Assembly: GCA_964011275.1 (NCBI GenBank)
Contig: CAXGOB010000015.1
Span: 1-64,000, forward strand
DNA from: UBA7328 sp002471345
GTDB taxonomy: Bacteria; Bacteroidota; Bacteroidia; Chitinophagales; Saprospiraceae
DNA length: 64,000 nt
Reading direction: 5' to 3'
Position numbers and translations under genes: made by a program
Part shown: in pieces, positions 34,036 to 43,045 of the stretch
How positions within the stretch are numbered: the stretch's first letter is position 1
Layout: every line of letters begins with the position of its first letter
Notes under the pieces: model-generated
The model's input: the letters and a program-made list of their open reading frames with translations, nothing else
Database searches by the model: none
What the model was told of the DNA's origin: nothing

Positions 34036-35106
34036 ATGAAAAAGTATAACTTTTACGCTGGACCAGCTATTCTCCCGCAAGAAGTTTTTAAAGAAGCTTC
34101 CCAGGCCGTTTTAGATTTTAATGGAATGGGTTTGTCTATTTTAGAAATTTCTCATAGATCAGCAGAGTTTCAGGCTGTCATGGACGAAGCTTATGAATTA
34201 GTGAGAGAACTATTAACACTACCTGATCACTATGAGCCTATGTTTCTGCAAGGCGGAGCCAGTGGACAATTTGGCATGATTCCTATGAATATTTTAGGTG
34301 ACAATGAAACAGCCGGATATGTGAATACAGGTAATTGGGCCGAAAAAGCAATAAAAGATGCCAAACTTTATGGCAATGTGACTTTACTTGCCGACTCTTC
34401 GGATAAAAATTACTCCTACATTCCTAAGGAATATAGCATCCCAACTGACCTCAAATACTTACATATCACGAGTAACAATACGGTCAGGGGAACACAGTAT
34501 CACAGCTTACCTGATACTGAAGTCAAACTAGTAGCAGATATGTCCTCTGATATCTTCAGTCGACCTCTTGACATTAAAAAATATGGCGTAATCTATGCAG
34601 GTGCTCAGAAGAATATGGGTCCAGCAGGAACCACCCTATTAATAGTGGATAAGAACTTCTTGAACGAGCCTGTAAGGCCTCTTCCAAATATGATGAACTA
34701 CCAAAATCATATAAGTAAAAAATCTTCATATAATACTCCACCAGCATTTGCTGTATATGTTTCTATGCTTACTCTCAGATGGGTAAAAGCTCAGGGCGGT
34801 GTCAAAGCAATGGCCAAAAAGAACATCGAAAAATCCACTCTCTTGTACAATGAAATTGACAACAATGAGCTTTTCTTTGGAACTACTGCAAAAGAAGATC
34901 GTTCTCAAATGAGTGTGACTTTTAAACTGCAGGACGAAGAGTTGACAAATACATTTTTAGAGAAATGTGCTGAAGCAGGATGTGTAGGAATAAAAGGACA
35001 CAGATCCGTAGGAGGATTTAGAGCGTCCATTTACAATGCTATGGAACTCGAAGGGGTAAAGACACTAGTAGATGTAATGAAAGACCTTGGCTCGAAAAAA
35101 GGCTAA
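34036..35106 (+). CDS. serC: Phosphoserine aminotransferase
   Basis: 356 residues, class V aminotransferase. It starts MKKYNFYAGPAILP and has ISHRSAEF, QGGASGQFGMIPMN and the pyridoxal-phosphate Lys192 in AGAQKNMGPAG, with GIKGHRSVGGFRASIYNA near the C-terminus. It converts 3-phosphohydroxypyruvate to phosphoserine in serine synthesis, and the matching step in vitamin B6 synthesis. Its final 20 bases overlap the start of the YgjP-like gene. gpmI upstream supplies the 3-phosphoglycerate branch point, a sensible neighbour. Confidence 0.97.
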   Translation: MKKYNFYAGPAILPQEVFKEASQAVLDFNGMGLSILEISHRSAEFQAVMDEAYELVRELLTLPDHYEPMFLQGGASGQFGMIPMNILGDNETAGYVNTGNWAEKAIKDAKLYGNVTLLADSSDKNYSYIPKEYSIPTDLKYLHITSNNTVRGTQYHSLPDTEVKLVADMSSDIFSRPLDIKKYGVIYAGAQKNMGPAGTTLLIVDKNFLNEPVRPLPNMMNYQNHISKKSSYNTPPAFAVYVSMLTLRWVKAQGGVKAMAKKNIEKSTLLYNEIDNNELFFGTTAKEDRSQMSVTFKLQDEELTNTFLEKCAEAGCVGIKGHRSVGGFRASIYNAMELEGVKTLVDVMKDLGSKKG

Positions 35107-35836
35107 ACATATATATATCACCTGGGAAATAGCCGGTGTTTCTCTTCCCGTAAAAGTTTACTTCGAATGGAGAAGAACCAGAAGAGTTTCTATTGGCAAA
35201 AACTCAGTCATTGTAAGGCTCCCTTGGATAGAAAAAAACATTCATGCTGACGCTCACACTCAATGGGCTAAAGACTGGTTAATTACCCAATACAATAATA
35301 GACCTGAAATATTTGACCACTTTAGGAGCCAAACCTATGGTAATGGAAGTGTCATTCACACTACTAGAAAAAGTTATTCCATTACTATCTCCAAAGAAAA
35401 CAGGAAAACAGGAAAAGCCAAATGTGAACAAGGAATAATAAAAATCACTTTGCCTTCAGAAATTGAAAAAGACTCAGAAGGCAAAATGATTCATACTTTA
35501 CTTGGTCGCGTATTGGCACATGATAATCATCCTTGGATAGAAGAACGCATAATGTGGTTGAACCAACATTATATTAATGAACCAATTAAATCGGTTCAGC
35601 TCAAGAATAATAGATCAAACTGGGGAAGTTGTTCTTCCGGAGGGAATATTAATATTTCGGTAAGACTACTTTTTGCACCAGAAGAAGTGCAAGATTACGT
35701 CCTTATACATGAGCTTGCTCATCTAAAAGAAATGAATCACACTTCCAAGTTTTGGAAAATTGTGGAAGATATTATGCCTGATTATAAACAAAAAGAAAAG
35801 TGGCTTAAAGAAAATAACCATCTCTGCAATTTCTAA
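35087..35836 (+). CDS. YgjP-like (DUF45) zinc metallopeptidase
   Basis: 249 residues from a TTG at 35087, which overlaps the serC coding end by 20 bp, so translational coupling is likely. The C-terminal domain carries NRSNWGSCSSGGNINISVRLLFAPEEVQDYVLIHELAHLKEMNHTSKFW, the YgjP/SprT-like zinc motif HELAH plus a third His in NHTSKFW. The N-terminal half is beta-rich, as in the family. The substrates are unknown. It is cytoplasmic, with no signal peptide. An ATG start further in is possible but would cut the conserved N-terminal part. Confidence 0.85.
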   Translation: MARKKAKHIYITWEIAGVSLPVKVYFEWRRTRRVSIGKNSVIVRLPWIEKNIHADAHTQWAKDWLITQYNNRPEIFDHFRSQTYGNGSVIHTTRKSYSITISKENRKTGKAKCEQGIIKITLPSEIEKDSEGKMIHTLLGRVLAHDNHPWIEERIMWLNQHYINEPIKSVQLKNNRSNWGSCSSGGNINISVRLLFAPEEVQDYVLIHELAHLKEMNHTSKFWKIVEDIMPDYKQKEKWLKENNHLCNF

Positions 35837-35853
35837 ATTGCTCAACAAAAAAA

Positions 35854-35880
35854 GGTGGTCAAAATTTAATTTGACCACCT
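35854..35880. terminator. Bidirectional terminator between the YgjP-like gene and rplI
   Basis: GGTGGTCAAA (35854-35863) and TTTGACCACC (35870-35879) form a perfect 10-bp stem with a 6-nt loop. There is an A tract to the left and a T-rich run to the right, so it can end both convergent transcripts. Confidence 0.8.
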
Positions 35881-35909
35881 TCTATTTTATTAAGACTTTA
35901 TAGTCTGTT

Positions 35910-36356
35910 CTATTCTTGAACTAGTTCGAAATCAATAGATCCCTTCACTGTTGGGTGGAAATTAACCTGTGCTGTGTAGGTTCCAATTTCCTTAATTTCC
36001 TCTGGTAGCTCCACTTTCTTTCTTTCAATATCAATTTCAAATTGCTCACGCAATTGAGATGAAATTTGAACATTCGTGATGCTTCCGAAAATCTTACCTG
36101 TTGCACCAGCTTTCACACCAATTTTTAGTGTCTTGCCTTCCAGTTTAGAAGCCATTGCTTGATATTCAGATACTTTCTTATCTTCTTCGGCTTGTTCTTT
36201 TGCCTTTATAGCATCCAATTTTTTAAGATTCGATGCATTAGCAATAATGGCAAGTCCTTGAGGGATTAAGAAATTTCTACCATAGCCATTTTTTACAGTG
36301 ACTATATCATGCTTATCTCCTACTCTATCCAAGTTTTTCAAAAGAATAAGTTCCAT
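35910..36356 (-). CDS. rplI: 50S ribosomal protein L9
   Basis: 148 residues with the L9 start MELILLKNLDRVGDKHDIVTVKNGYGRNFLIPQGLA (rRNA-binding N domain), a long connecting helix, and the C domain with GKIFGSITN. It binds 23S rRNA on the large subunit and helps reading-frame fidelity. It is the last gene of the rpsF-rpsR-rplI operon, 19 bp after rpsR. Confidence 0.97.
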   Translation of the reverse strand: MELILLKNLDRVGDKHDIVTVKNGYGRNFLIPQGLAIIANASNLKKLDAIKAKEQAEEDKKVSEYQAMASKLEGKTLKIGVKAGATGKIFGSITNVQISSQLREQFEIDIERKKVELPEEIKEIGTYTAQVNFHPTVKGSIDFELVQE

Positions 36357-36375
36357 CTTTCTACTTCTTTTTTAA

Positions 36376-36642
36376 TTATTTCAACAAATCTGTCACATAT
36401 GGCATAAGAGAAAGATGTCTTGATCTTTTTATCGCTATTGCCACACGCTTTTGATATTTCAGAGAGTTTCCTGTCAATCTTCTCGGTAGTATTTTTCCTT
36501 GTTCGTTTACAAATTGTAACAAGAAATCAGGATCCTTATAGTCAATATGCTTAATGCCAAATTTCTTAAATCGGCAATATTTTTTCTGATTTTGACCAAT
36601 GTTCGGATTGTTTAAGAATTTAATGTCGTCTCTAGATGCCAT
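36376..36642 (-). CDS. rpsR: 30S ribosomal protein S18
   Basis: 88 residues. The S18 core is clear: KKYCRFKKFGIKHIDYKDPDFLLQFVNEQGKILPRRLTGNSLKYQKRVAIAIKRSRHLSLMPY. It pairs with S6 on the small-subunit platform. It lies 2 bp after rpsF and 19 bp before rplI. The ssb gene that sits between rpsF and rpsR in some bacteria is absent, as is usual in this phylum. Confidence 0.97.
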   Translation of the reverse strand: MASRDDIKFLNNPNIGQNQKKYCRFKKFGIKHIDYKDPDFLLQFVNEQGKILPRRLTGNSLKYQKRVAIAIKRSRHLSLMPYVTDLLK

Positions 36643-36644
36643 AG

Positions 36645-37097
36645 TTATTCTTCTTCAGATTTAGCAATAGGCACAGGAGTACTTTCTGGTGCAGGAGCTG
36701 GAGCCGCTTTAGCTTTTACTTCCTCTACTTTTGGTACAACCTCTTCTGCCACCTCTCTTTTCTTTCCGATTAGGCCATTTCTTTTGTCATCATTGTACTT
36801 GACACCATATCGATCTAACTTAACAGTGAGAAATCTCATGATTCGTTCATCACGTCTAAAGGATAAATCCATTTTAGGTATGAAATGTCCTGATTGTGCT
36901 TCGAACTCTATGCAGAAATAAACACCAGAAGAGCGTCTATTAATTGGGTAAGCCAATTGCCGCAGTCCCATCCTCTCAACATGCACAATATTACATTGTT
37001 CTTTTACTAGCATGTCTTGATAGGTCTGCGCTGCCTGTTTAATTTCATCGCCTGACAGCACGGGATCGACGATGAAAGTTACTTCATAATTCTTCAT
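36645..37097 (-). CDS. rpsF: 30S ribosomal protein S6
   Basis: 150 residues. The S6 fold covers about residues 1-100 (MKNYEVTFIVDPVLSGDEI, ERMGLRQLAYPINRRSSGVYFCIEF, DERIMRFLTVKLDRYGVKYN). A 45-residue tail rich in Ala, Pro and Glu follows, longer than in E. coli and without a known role. S6 binds S18 and 16S rRNA. It is the first gene of the rpsF-rpsR-rplI operon, behind a good promoter match at 37131-37162. Confidence 0.96.
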   Translation of the reverse strand: MKNYEVTFIVDPVLSGDEIKQAAQTYQDMLVKEQCNIVHVERMGLRQLAYPINRRSSGVYFCIEFEAQSGHFIPKMDLSFRRDERIMRFLTVKLDRYGVKYNDDKRNGLIGKKREVAEEVVPKVEEVKAKAAPAPAPESTPVPIAKSEEE

Positions 37098-37130
37098 GAA
37101 ATATTTTTCCTATCTTTTCAAAATTGGGCG

Positions 37131-37162
37131 CGAAGATACATATTTGACTTTCATATAATCAA
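37131..37162 (-). promoter_or_regulatory. Promoter of the rpsF-rpsR-rplI operon
   Basis: On the minus strand TTG (37162-37160) and TATCTTCG (37138-37131) are separated by 21 bp. This matches the Bacteroidota -33/-7 arrangement with one mismatch in the -7 element. It predicts a leader of about 30 nt. Confidence 0.6.
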
Positions 37163-37202
37163 GTATTTATTTTGAATAATAAAATCATAAAATTTAATCG
37201 TA

Positions 37203-37646
37203 ATGAAACTTATATTCACTTTAATGTTTTCTGCATTTGTAACCATCTGCTTTTCACAAGATTATAAAACAATAGGAGCGTCTTTTGACTACTCATCACC
37301 CCTAGATTTATCTGAGGTTATTAATACTCCTTCCGAGCAATTTGTATCAGTAAAAGCTAAAGTTAACAGTGTCTGTCAGGTAAAAGGCTGCTGGATGACT
37401 CTTACATCTTCAAATGTAGAAGAGGATGTATTTGTTAAGTTTAAAGACTATGGATTCTTTATGCCATTAGATTTAGCGGGTCAAGAAATAATTGCCCATG
37501 GAGTAGTATCTAAAACAACAACATCAGTAGATGAATTAAGACATTATGCTAAAGATGCAGGAAAAAGCAAGGAGGTAATTGAAGCTATTACAGAACCAAA
37601 AGAGGAATATAAAATGATGGCAGATGGTGTAGTTATTTTAGACTGA
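37203..37646 (+). CDS. DUF4920 family secreted protein
   Basis: 147 residues with a signal peptide (residues 1-18). The mature domain matches DUF4920: VKAKVNSVCQVKGCWMTL, FVKFKDYGFFMPLDLAGQEIIAHGVV and the C-terminal EYKMMADGVVI. The fold resembles an OB barrel, and the Cys-x4-Cys pair in VCQVKGCW may bind metal or form a disulphide. The function is unknown. Its end overlaps the convergent BioD-like gene by 14 bp. Confidence 0.85.
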   Translation: MKLIFTLMFSAFVTICFSQDYKTIGASFDYSSPLDLSEVINTPSEQFVSVKAKVNSVCQVKGCWMTLTSSNVEEDVFVKFKDYGFFMPLDLAGQEIIAHGVVSKTTTSVDELRHYAKDAGKSKEVIEAITEPKEEYKMMADGVVILD

Positions 37647-38739
37647 GTGCTAATATTTTGTCCAAGTCTACATGCTTTCCGACCATATTTACTGCTCTTT
37701 TTACTTTCCAAGGAGTTCGTCTATTGATTTTTACTTCAATACTATTAATTTTAGTAACAGCTCCATAGGTGTCAAAATGGGTTCCTATGACAGGAATATT
37801 GTGCTCCTGAATATATCTAAGTGAATCATCTTCTAATTCTACCTCACCTGTTACAACTACACCACATAAAGGAGAATCGTGCACTTCTGAATGCTTTGAG
37901 TAGGCTTCCACTTTCTTTAGTGCTCTATCCACAGTCCTACTACTTGCAATAAGCAATATGTTTTGATTATCTCGAAGACCTTTGAGGTCTACAAGTGATC
38001 CTGCCAACATGTTTTCAATCCGATTATCAAGGTTTTCTTTAAAATATAGCACTTCTCCTTTGAGTGATTTGCAAACTGTGGAAAGCAATGGATAAGCTAA
38101 GATTTGGTCATAAGGAGCTATTCCTAAAAGTGGAATATTGTTTCGATCTAACCACATTCCTACATACTTTCTAACTTCTTCCAATTTATCAGTAATCACT
38201 TTATTGATTATCACACCAAGTAGTGGTACTTTTTCTTCTCTGAAAAGAGCAGTCGTCATGTTGAGCATATCTATTGTCTTGCCTATACCTCCTTCAATCA
38301 CCATTACAACACCTGCATCAAGCATTTTAGCCACTTTCGCATTAGACAGACCTACTACACTTCCTACTCCGGTATGACCTGTTCCTTCATAAATAGTAAT
38401 ATCATCGTGTACATCTCTATATTTTCTCGCATTGAGAATGTCAGATTCAAAATCGAAATTGTTGGGATGGTCTAAATAATCTTTTGTAGCACCTTTGGGC
38501 AAAATAACTGGACTATGAATCTTAGGATCCATTTCAAATCCAATCAAATCTGAAAACAAGACACAATCTTTATCAACTTTAATATTATGAACACCCAGAA
38601 ATTTCTGACCTACAGGTTTGCAATAACCTACTTTGAGTCCTTGATTTTGGTAAGCAGCAGTTAAACCTAAAGTAGTAGTTGTTTTTCCAACGTGTTGACT
38701 ACTTGCTGCCACGTAAATGTTCTTATATTTTAAAGCCAT
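37633..38739 (-). CDS. BioD-like ATPase with DRTGG domain (phosphotransacetylase N-terminal type)
   Basis: 368 residues from the ATG at 38739 (MALKYKNIYVAASSQHVGKTT). A longer frame adds 26 residues that do not fit. Residues 8-210 form a dethiobiotin synthetase/CobB-like P-loop domain with Walker A SSQHVGKTTTT and VIEGGIGKTIDM. A DRTGG-like domain follows (about 220-330). The same two domains make up the regulatory N-terminal part of long phosphotransacetylases, but no acetyltransferase domain is present. The role is unknown; regulation of acetyl-phosphate metabolism is possible. Confidence 0.8.
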   Translation of the reverse strand: MALKYKNIYVAASSQHVGKTTTTLGLTAAYQNQGLKVGYCKPVGQKFLGVHNIKVDKDCVLFSDLIGFEMDPKIHSPVILPKGATKDYLDHPNNFDFESDILNARKYRDVHDDITIYEGTGHTGVGSVVGLSNAKVAKMLDAGVVMVIEGGIGKTIDMLNMTTALFREEKVPLLGVIINKVITDKLEEVRKYVGMWLDRNNIPLLGIAPYDQILAYPLLSTVCKSLKGEVLYFKENLDNRIENMLAGSLVDLKGLRDNQNILLIASSRTVDRALKKVEAYSKHSEVHDSPLCGVVVTGEVELEDDSLRYIQEHNIPVIGTHFDTYGAVTKINSIEVKINRRTPWKVKRAVNMVGKHVDLDKILALSLK

Positions 38740-38792
38740 GATTTGTCCAAGGTAAAAATAACTTGTCAAAAACCAAGATAGATTTGTCAAAG

Positions 38793-38830
38793 TAAAAGGG
38801 GTGAAATGCTTACACACTCCACCCCTTTTA
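38793..38830 (-). terminator. Probable terminator after the ECF sigma factor gene
   Basis: TAAAAGGGGTG (38793-38803) pairs with CACCCCTTTTA (38820-38830), 11 bp with a 16-nt loop, 26 bp past the sigma factor stop. The T residues lie mostly inside the stem on the minus strand. Confidence 0.6.
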
Positions 38831-38855
38831 AAGCAGGAATTATTTCTACTTATTT

Positions 38856-39404
38856 CTAAGCTGAAAGTTTTGATCTAATCGTAGTTTGATTTCCATATAG
38901 CCTTTCAATCTTATTTCTCAAAGCTTTTCGAGCAAAGAAAATTCTACTTTTTATTGTTCCAAGTGGAAGATCCAGATGATCAGCTATTTCTTGATATTTA
39001 TAACCAATGAAATGCATTTCAAAAGGCACTCTAATCGAATCTTCCAGATCTTTTATCATATCCTTAAGCTCTTTCATAAGTATATTGGTGCCAGCCGCAT
39101 TATCGATGGCTACAGTCCCCGAATTCAAATAATATAAGTTGTCTGTTTTATCAAAAACTGTATTCGCTTTTGACTTTTTCCTATAATTATTAATGAAAAT
39201 GTTTTTCATTATCGTGAAAAGCCAAGCCTTTAGATTAGTATCCAATCTAAACTTATCCCTATTAGATATAGCTCTGAAAGCAGTCTCCTGATAAAGATCT
39301 TTTGCTTCTTCATCATCTTTTGTTAGATTATAAGCAAAAGCCCTTAAAGAGCCTGACAATTCTTGAAATTTTCTATTAAAATCGACTTTTGATAATATTT
39401 CCAT
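38856..39404 (-). CDS. ECF-type RNA polymerase sigma factor
   Basis: 182 residues. Region 2 is near residues 20-85 (GSLRAFAYNLTKDDEEAKDLYQETAFRAISNRDKF, LKAWLFTIMKNIFINNYRK). Region 4 is at about 120-175 (PFEMHFIGYKYQEIADHLDLPLGTIKSRIFFARKALR). No anti-sigma factor gene is adjacent on either side, so the signal that controls it is not visible here. It would direct RNA polymerase to an alternative promoter set. A near-consensus vegetative promoter precedes the gene, suggesting steady expression rather than strict autoregulation. Confidence 0.93.
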   Translation of the reverse strand: MEILSKVDFNRKFQELSGSLRAFAYNLTKDDEEAKDLYQETAFRAISNRDKFRLDTNLKAWLFTIMKNIFINNYRKKSKANTVFDKTDNLYYLNSGTVAIDNAAGTNILMKELKDMIKDLEDSIRVPFEMHFIGYKYQEIADHLDLPLGTIKSRIFFARKALRNKIERLYGNQTTIRSKLSA

Positions 39405-39425
39405 GTTGCAGAGTTTTTAGTCCTT

Positions 39426-39457
39426 CAAAAGTACATTATTGTTGAACAAAAATCAAA
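39426..39457 (-). promoter_or_regulatory. Promoter of the ECF sigma factor gene
   Basis: The minus strand has TTTG (39457-39454), a 20-bp spacer, then TACTTTTG (39433-39426). Both elements match the Bacteroidota TTTG / TAnnTTTG consensus exactly. The leader would be about 18-22 nt. Confidence 0.65.
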
Positions 39458-39599
39458 TCAACATTAAACAAAAATAAATTAACCGCAACCCAAATATTAT
39501 ATGTCTCTGATTTTCAAGCAGTTATAATTTTAGAAATTGGTATAAACTTTCAAATATTTTTGAAAATTAAATAACCATTGATTTGTCAAATGATAAAAA

Positions 39600-42500
39600 T
39601 CAGTTTTTCCCATGGCAATGTTTATACTTTCTACCACTTCCACATGGACAAGCCTCATTTCTACCAACCTTCTTTTCTACTCTTTTAAAAGTTTCAGGTT
39701 TTGAAGGCCTTTGATTTACTCCTTCAGCTGCCGCTCTCATTGCCTGTTCTTCCCTACTCATCTTAACCTTGGTCAAGTCTGTTTTTTGCACTTTTGCTTC
39801 TTTGATCTGCTCACCTCCACCAAAGACCAGTTTACCTTTCATAAGATATGCAGACACATCCTCATTGATACTATAGACCAATCTTTCAAACAAATCATAG
39901 GCCTCCATTTTATAGATTACTAAAGGATCCTTTTGTTCGAAAGACGCTGCCTGAGCCGATTCTTTTAATTCATCCATAGCACGTAAGTGCTCCTTCCAGT
40001 TATCATCTATGATTGCAAGAGTGACAGCCTTTTCAATATCCTTTACTATTGATTTTCCTTTACTATCTAAAGCTTCCTGAAGATCAGCCGATATAGGAAG
40101 AGGTCTTTTCCTTCCATCTGTAAATGGTATTGCAATTCTTTTATATCTATTTCCTTCATTTTCCTTTACTCCCTTAATAATAGGAAGAAGGATATCTCTA
40201 ATTCGGCCTTGCTTAATTGAGTAATAATCAAGAGTCTGTTTTTGAAGTTCATCGACCAATTCAGATTCTGGAGCCTCATTGTACATTGCTTGATCAATAT
40301 CCGGATCAAAGGCAAGCACTCTTATACATTCATTTCTGAATGCATCATAGTCATTCACGCCTTTATAGTCTATAGCAATAGCTTCTGCCAAAGACGTGAA
40401 CATGTTAAACAAATCAACAGATAATCTTTCTCCTGAAAGAGCATTTGTCCTCTTCTTGTAAATGGCCTCCCTTTGTATGTTCATCACATCATCATACTCC
40501 AAAAGTCTTTTTCTTACTCCAAAACTATTTTCTTCTACTTTCTTCTGTGCCCTTTCAATAGATTTAGTCACCATATTGTGTTGCAAGACTTCACCTTCCT
40601 GATGACCCATTTTGTCCATCAGTTTAGCTATACGTTCAGAATTAAATAGTCTCATCAGATTATCTTCCAATGAAACATAAAACTGAGATGATCCAGGATC
40701 TCCTTGCCTTCCTGACCTTCCTCTAAGCTGACGGTCCACACGCCTAGAATCATGTCTTTCAGTGGCTACGATAGCTAGACCTCCTGATGCTTTTACTTCG
40801 TCAGACAATTTGATATCAGTTCCTCGACCTGCCATATTAGTCGCTATGGTCACATTACCTGGTCTACCTGCTTCTGCGACAATTTCTGCCTCTCTCTGAT
40901 GCTGTTTAGCATTCAACACGTTATGTTTTATCCCTTTGATCTGAAGCATTCGACTGAGTTTTTCAGATATATCCACAGAAGTAGTTCCTACTAATACAGG
41001 TCTTTTATTCCCAGTAAGCACTTCAATTTCCTGGATTACGGCATTATACTTTTCTCTTCCAGTTTTGTAAACCATGTCCTCTTTATCATCACGCACGATT
41101 GGTCTATTTGTAGGAATCACGACCACATCTAACTTGTAGATATCCCATAGTTCTTTTGCTTCTGTCTCAGCAGTACCTGTCATTCCTGCCAATTTGTGAT
41201 ACATCCTAAAATAATTCTGCAATGTCACTGTGGCATATGTCTGTGTTATGTCGCCTACTTTTACATTCTCTTTTGCCTCTAATGCTTGATGTAGACCATC
41301 AGAGTATCGACGTCCCTCCATCATACGGCCTGTCTGCTCATCCACAATTTTCACCTGCCCATCCATCACCACATATTCTTCATTTTTGTCAAATAGAGTA
41401 TAGGCTTTTACCAATTGAGAAACGGCATGAAGTCTTCTAGATTTGACAGAGAAATCTTGTATTAGTTGTTCACGTTCATCCAAAAATTTGACCCCCTCTT
41501 CCTTTTCTCTGTCATCTAATTGTTGCATTTCAGCGGCAATATCTGGCATCAAAAAAAAGCTAGGGTCAGATTCCCCTTTTGATAGGAAATCCACACCATT
41601 TTCAGTGAGCTCTACATTTCTATTCTTCTCATCTATAGTAAAAAGTAATGGGACATCTACTTTGTACATGTTTTTAGATTGCTCTTGCATATAGAAGTTT
41701 TCCGATTTCTGCAAGGTTACTTTTATCCCTTCTTCACTCAGATACTTAATCAGCGGCCTATACTTAGGTAATGATCTATATGCTCTTAGTAGAGCAAGTC
41801 CTCCCTCTCCTTCTTCATGGCCCGAGGATCCTTCTTTAATTAACTTCTTAGCCTCCGCCAAATAGTTAGTTGCCAGTTGTTTTTGAGCACTAAACAGCTT
41901 TTCAATTTTGCCTTTTAGCTCATAGTATTCTTGTTCTTCGCTTCCTTGAGGTACAGGTCCTGAGATTATCAATGGAGTCCGTGCATCATCAATCAAAACC
42001 GAATCCACTTCATCTATCATTGCATAATGATGCTTGTGTTGAACTCGCTCTCCTTGAGATCTCACCATATTATCTCTTAAATAATCGAATCCAAATTCAT
42101 TGTTAGTACCATATACTATATCAGATCTATATGCGTCCAACCTTTGAGGAGAATGGGGCTTGTATTTATCAATACAATCAATGGTTAGGAATAAAAATTG
42201 AAATATTGGGCCTATCCATTCACAATCTCTTCTAGCCAAATAATCATTTACTGTAATGACGTGCACGCCTTGACCTGTAAGTCCATTTAGATATGCAGGA
42301 AGTGTGGCAACTAAAGTCTTTCCTTCTCCAGTCATCATCTCAGCAACCTTTCCATCATGAAGAACCATACCTCCAATAAGCTGCACATCATAGTGAATCA
42401 TATTCCATATGATTTCTCCTCCTGCTGCCATCCATGAGTTTTTCCAAATGGCTTTATCTCCATTCAATGTTACATATGAAGAATTTCCAGCCAGGTCTCT

Positions 42501-42902
42501 GTCGTGATCAGTAGCTGTAACTGCAATTGTGGAATTTTGAGTAAATCGCCTGGCCGTTTCTTTAACTACAGCAAAAGCTTCTGGAAGAATATCTTTTAGA
42601 ATCTCTTCAATAGCTTCATCTCTCTCTTTATACGTCTCATCTATCTTGTTAAAAATCTCCTCTCTTGCCAATAAATCTTGCTCACTATCGGCATTTGATT
42701 TTAAAGATTTTATCTCTTCATCTATCTCCGACAAATAGTCAGCAATCTTTTGTTTGAATTCATGAGTTTTATTTCTCAATTGATCATTTGAAAGAGACTG
42801 ATAAGATTGGAAATTATTATTAATCTCACCGATGAGACCTTGATATTGCTTTACGTCTCTGTCGTACTTAGTACCGAAGACTTTTTTGAATACGTTTAGC
42901 AT
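39600..42902 (-). CDS. secA: Preprotein translocase ATPase SecA
   Basis: 1100 residues from the ATG at 42902 (MLNVFKKVFGTKYDRDVKQY); an upstream in-frame extension of 25 residues is not family-like. Walker A is MTGEGKTLVATLPAYL and Walker B is MIDEVDSVLIDDARTPLIISG. The helicase-type domain holds NMAGRGTDIKL, and the C-terminal zinc motif is CPCGSGRKYKHCHG. The enzyme is about 200 residues longer than E. coli SecA, because of a charged insertion after the Walker B region (about residues 340-490), as is usual in Bacteroidota. It drives protein export through SecYEG. A TACTTTCG sequence at 42963-42970 is a possible -7 element. Confidence 0.97.
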   Translation of the reverse strand: MLNVFKKVFGTKYDRDVKQYQGLIGEINNNFQSYQSLSNDQLRNKTHEFKQKIADYLSEIDEEIKSLKSNADSEQDLLAREEIFNKIDETYKERDEAIEEILKDILPEAFAVVKETARRFTQNSTIAVTATDHDRDLAGNSSYVTLNGDKAIWKNSWMAAGGEIIWNMIHYDVQLIGGMVLHDGKVAEMMTGEGKTLVATLPAYLNGLTGQGVHVITVNDYLARRDCEWIGPIFQFLFLTIDCIDKYKPHSPQRLDAYRSDIVYGTNNEFGFDYLRDNMVRSQGERVQHKHHYAMIDEVDSVLIDDARTPLIISGPVPQGSEEQEYYELKGKIEKLFSAQKQLATNYLAEAKKLIKEGSSGHEEGEGGLALLRAYRSLPKYRPLIKYLSEEGIKVTLQKSENFYMQEQSKNMYKVDVPLLFTIDEKNRNVELTENGVDFLSKGESDPSFFLMPDIAAEMQQLDDREKEEGVKFLDEREQLIQDFSVKSRRLHAVSQLVKAYTLFDKNEEYVVMDGQVKIVDEQTGRMMEGRRYSDGLHQALEAKENVKVGDITQTYATVTLQNYFRMYHKLAGMTGTAETEAKELWDIYKLDVVVIPTNRPIVRDDKEDMVYKTGREKYNAVIQEIEVLTGNKRPVLVGTTSVDISEKLSRMLQIKGIKHNVLNAKQHQREAEIVAEAGRPGNVTIATNMAGRGTDIKLSDEVKASGGLAIVATERHDSRRVDRQLRGRSGRQGDPGSSQFYVSLEDNLMRLFNSERIAKLMDKMGHQEGEVLQHNMVTKSIERAQKKVEENSFGVRKRLLEYDDVMNIQREAIYKKRTNALSGERLSVDLFNMFTSLAEAIAIDYKGVNDYDAFRNECIRVLAFDPDIDQAMYNEAPESELVDELQKQTLDYYSIKQGRIRDILLPIIKGVKENEGNRYKRIAIPFTDGRKRPLPISADLQEALDSKGKSIVKDIEKAVTLAIIDDNWKEHLRAMDELKESAQAASFEQKDPLVIYKMEAYDLFERLVYSINEDVSAYLMKGKLVFGGGEQIKEAKVQKTDLTKVKMSREEQAMRAAAEGVNQRPSKPETFKRVEKKVGRNEACPCGSGRKYKHCHGKN

Positions 42903-43045
42903 ATAATGTTTTCTTTGAAGTGAAAAAGCTCTGTATATCAATGAGCTAAATTCATACCATCGCGAAAGTACTGCCATATCGGCATAGGTAGAAGGTTATA
43001 CCACAAGGAATTTGAGCAACTTCGAAGAAAATTAGACTAAGGCTA

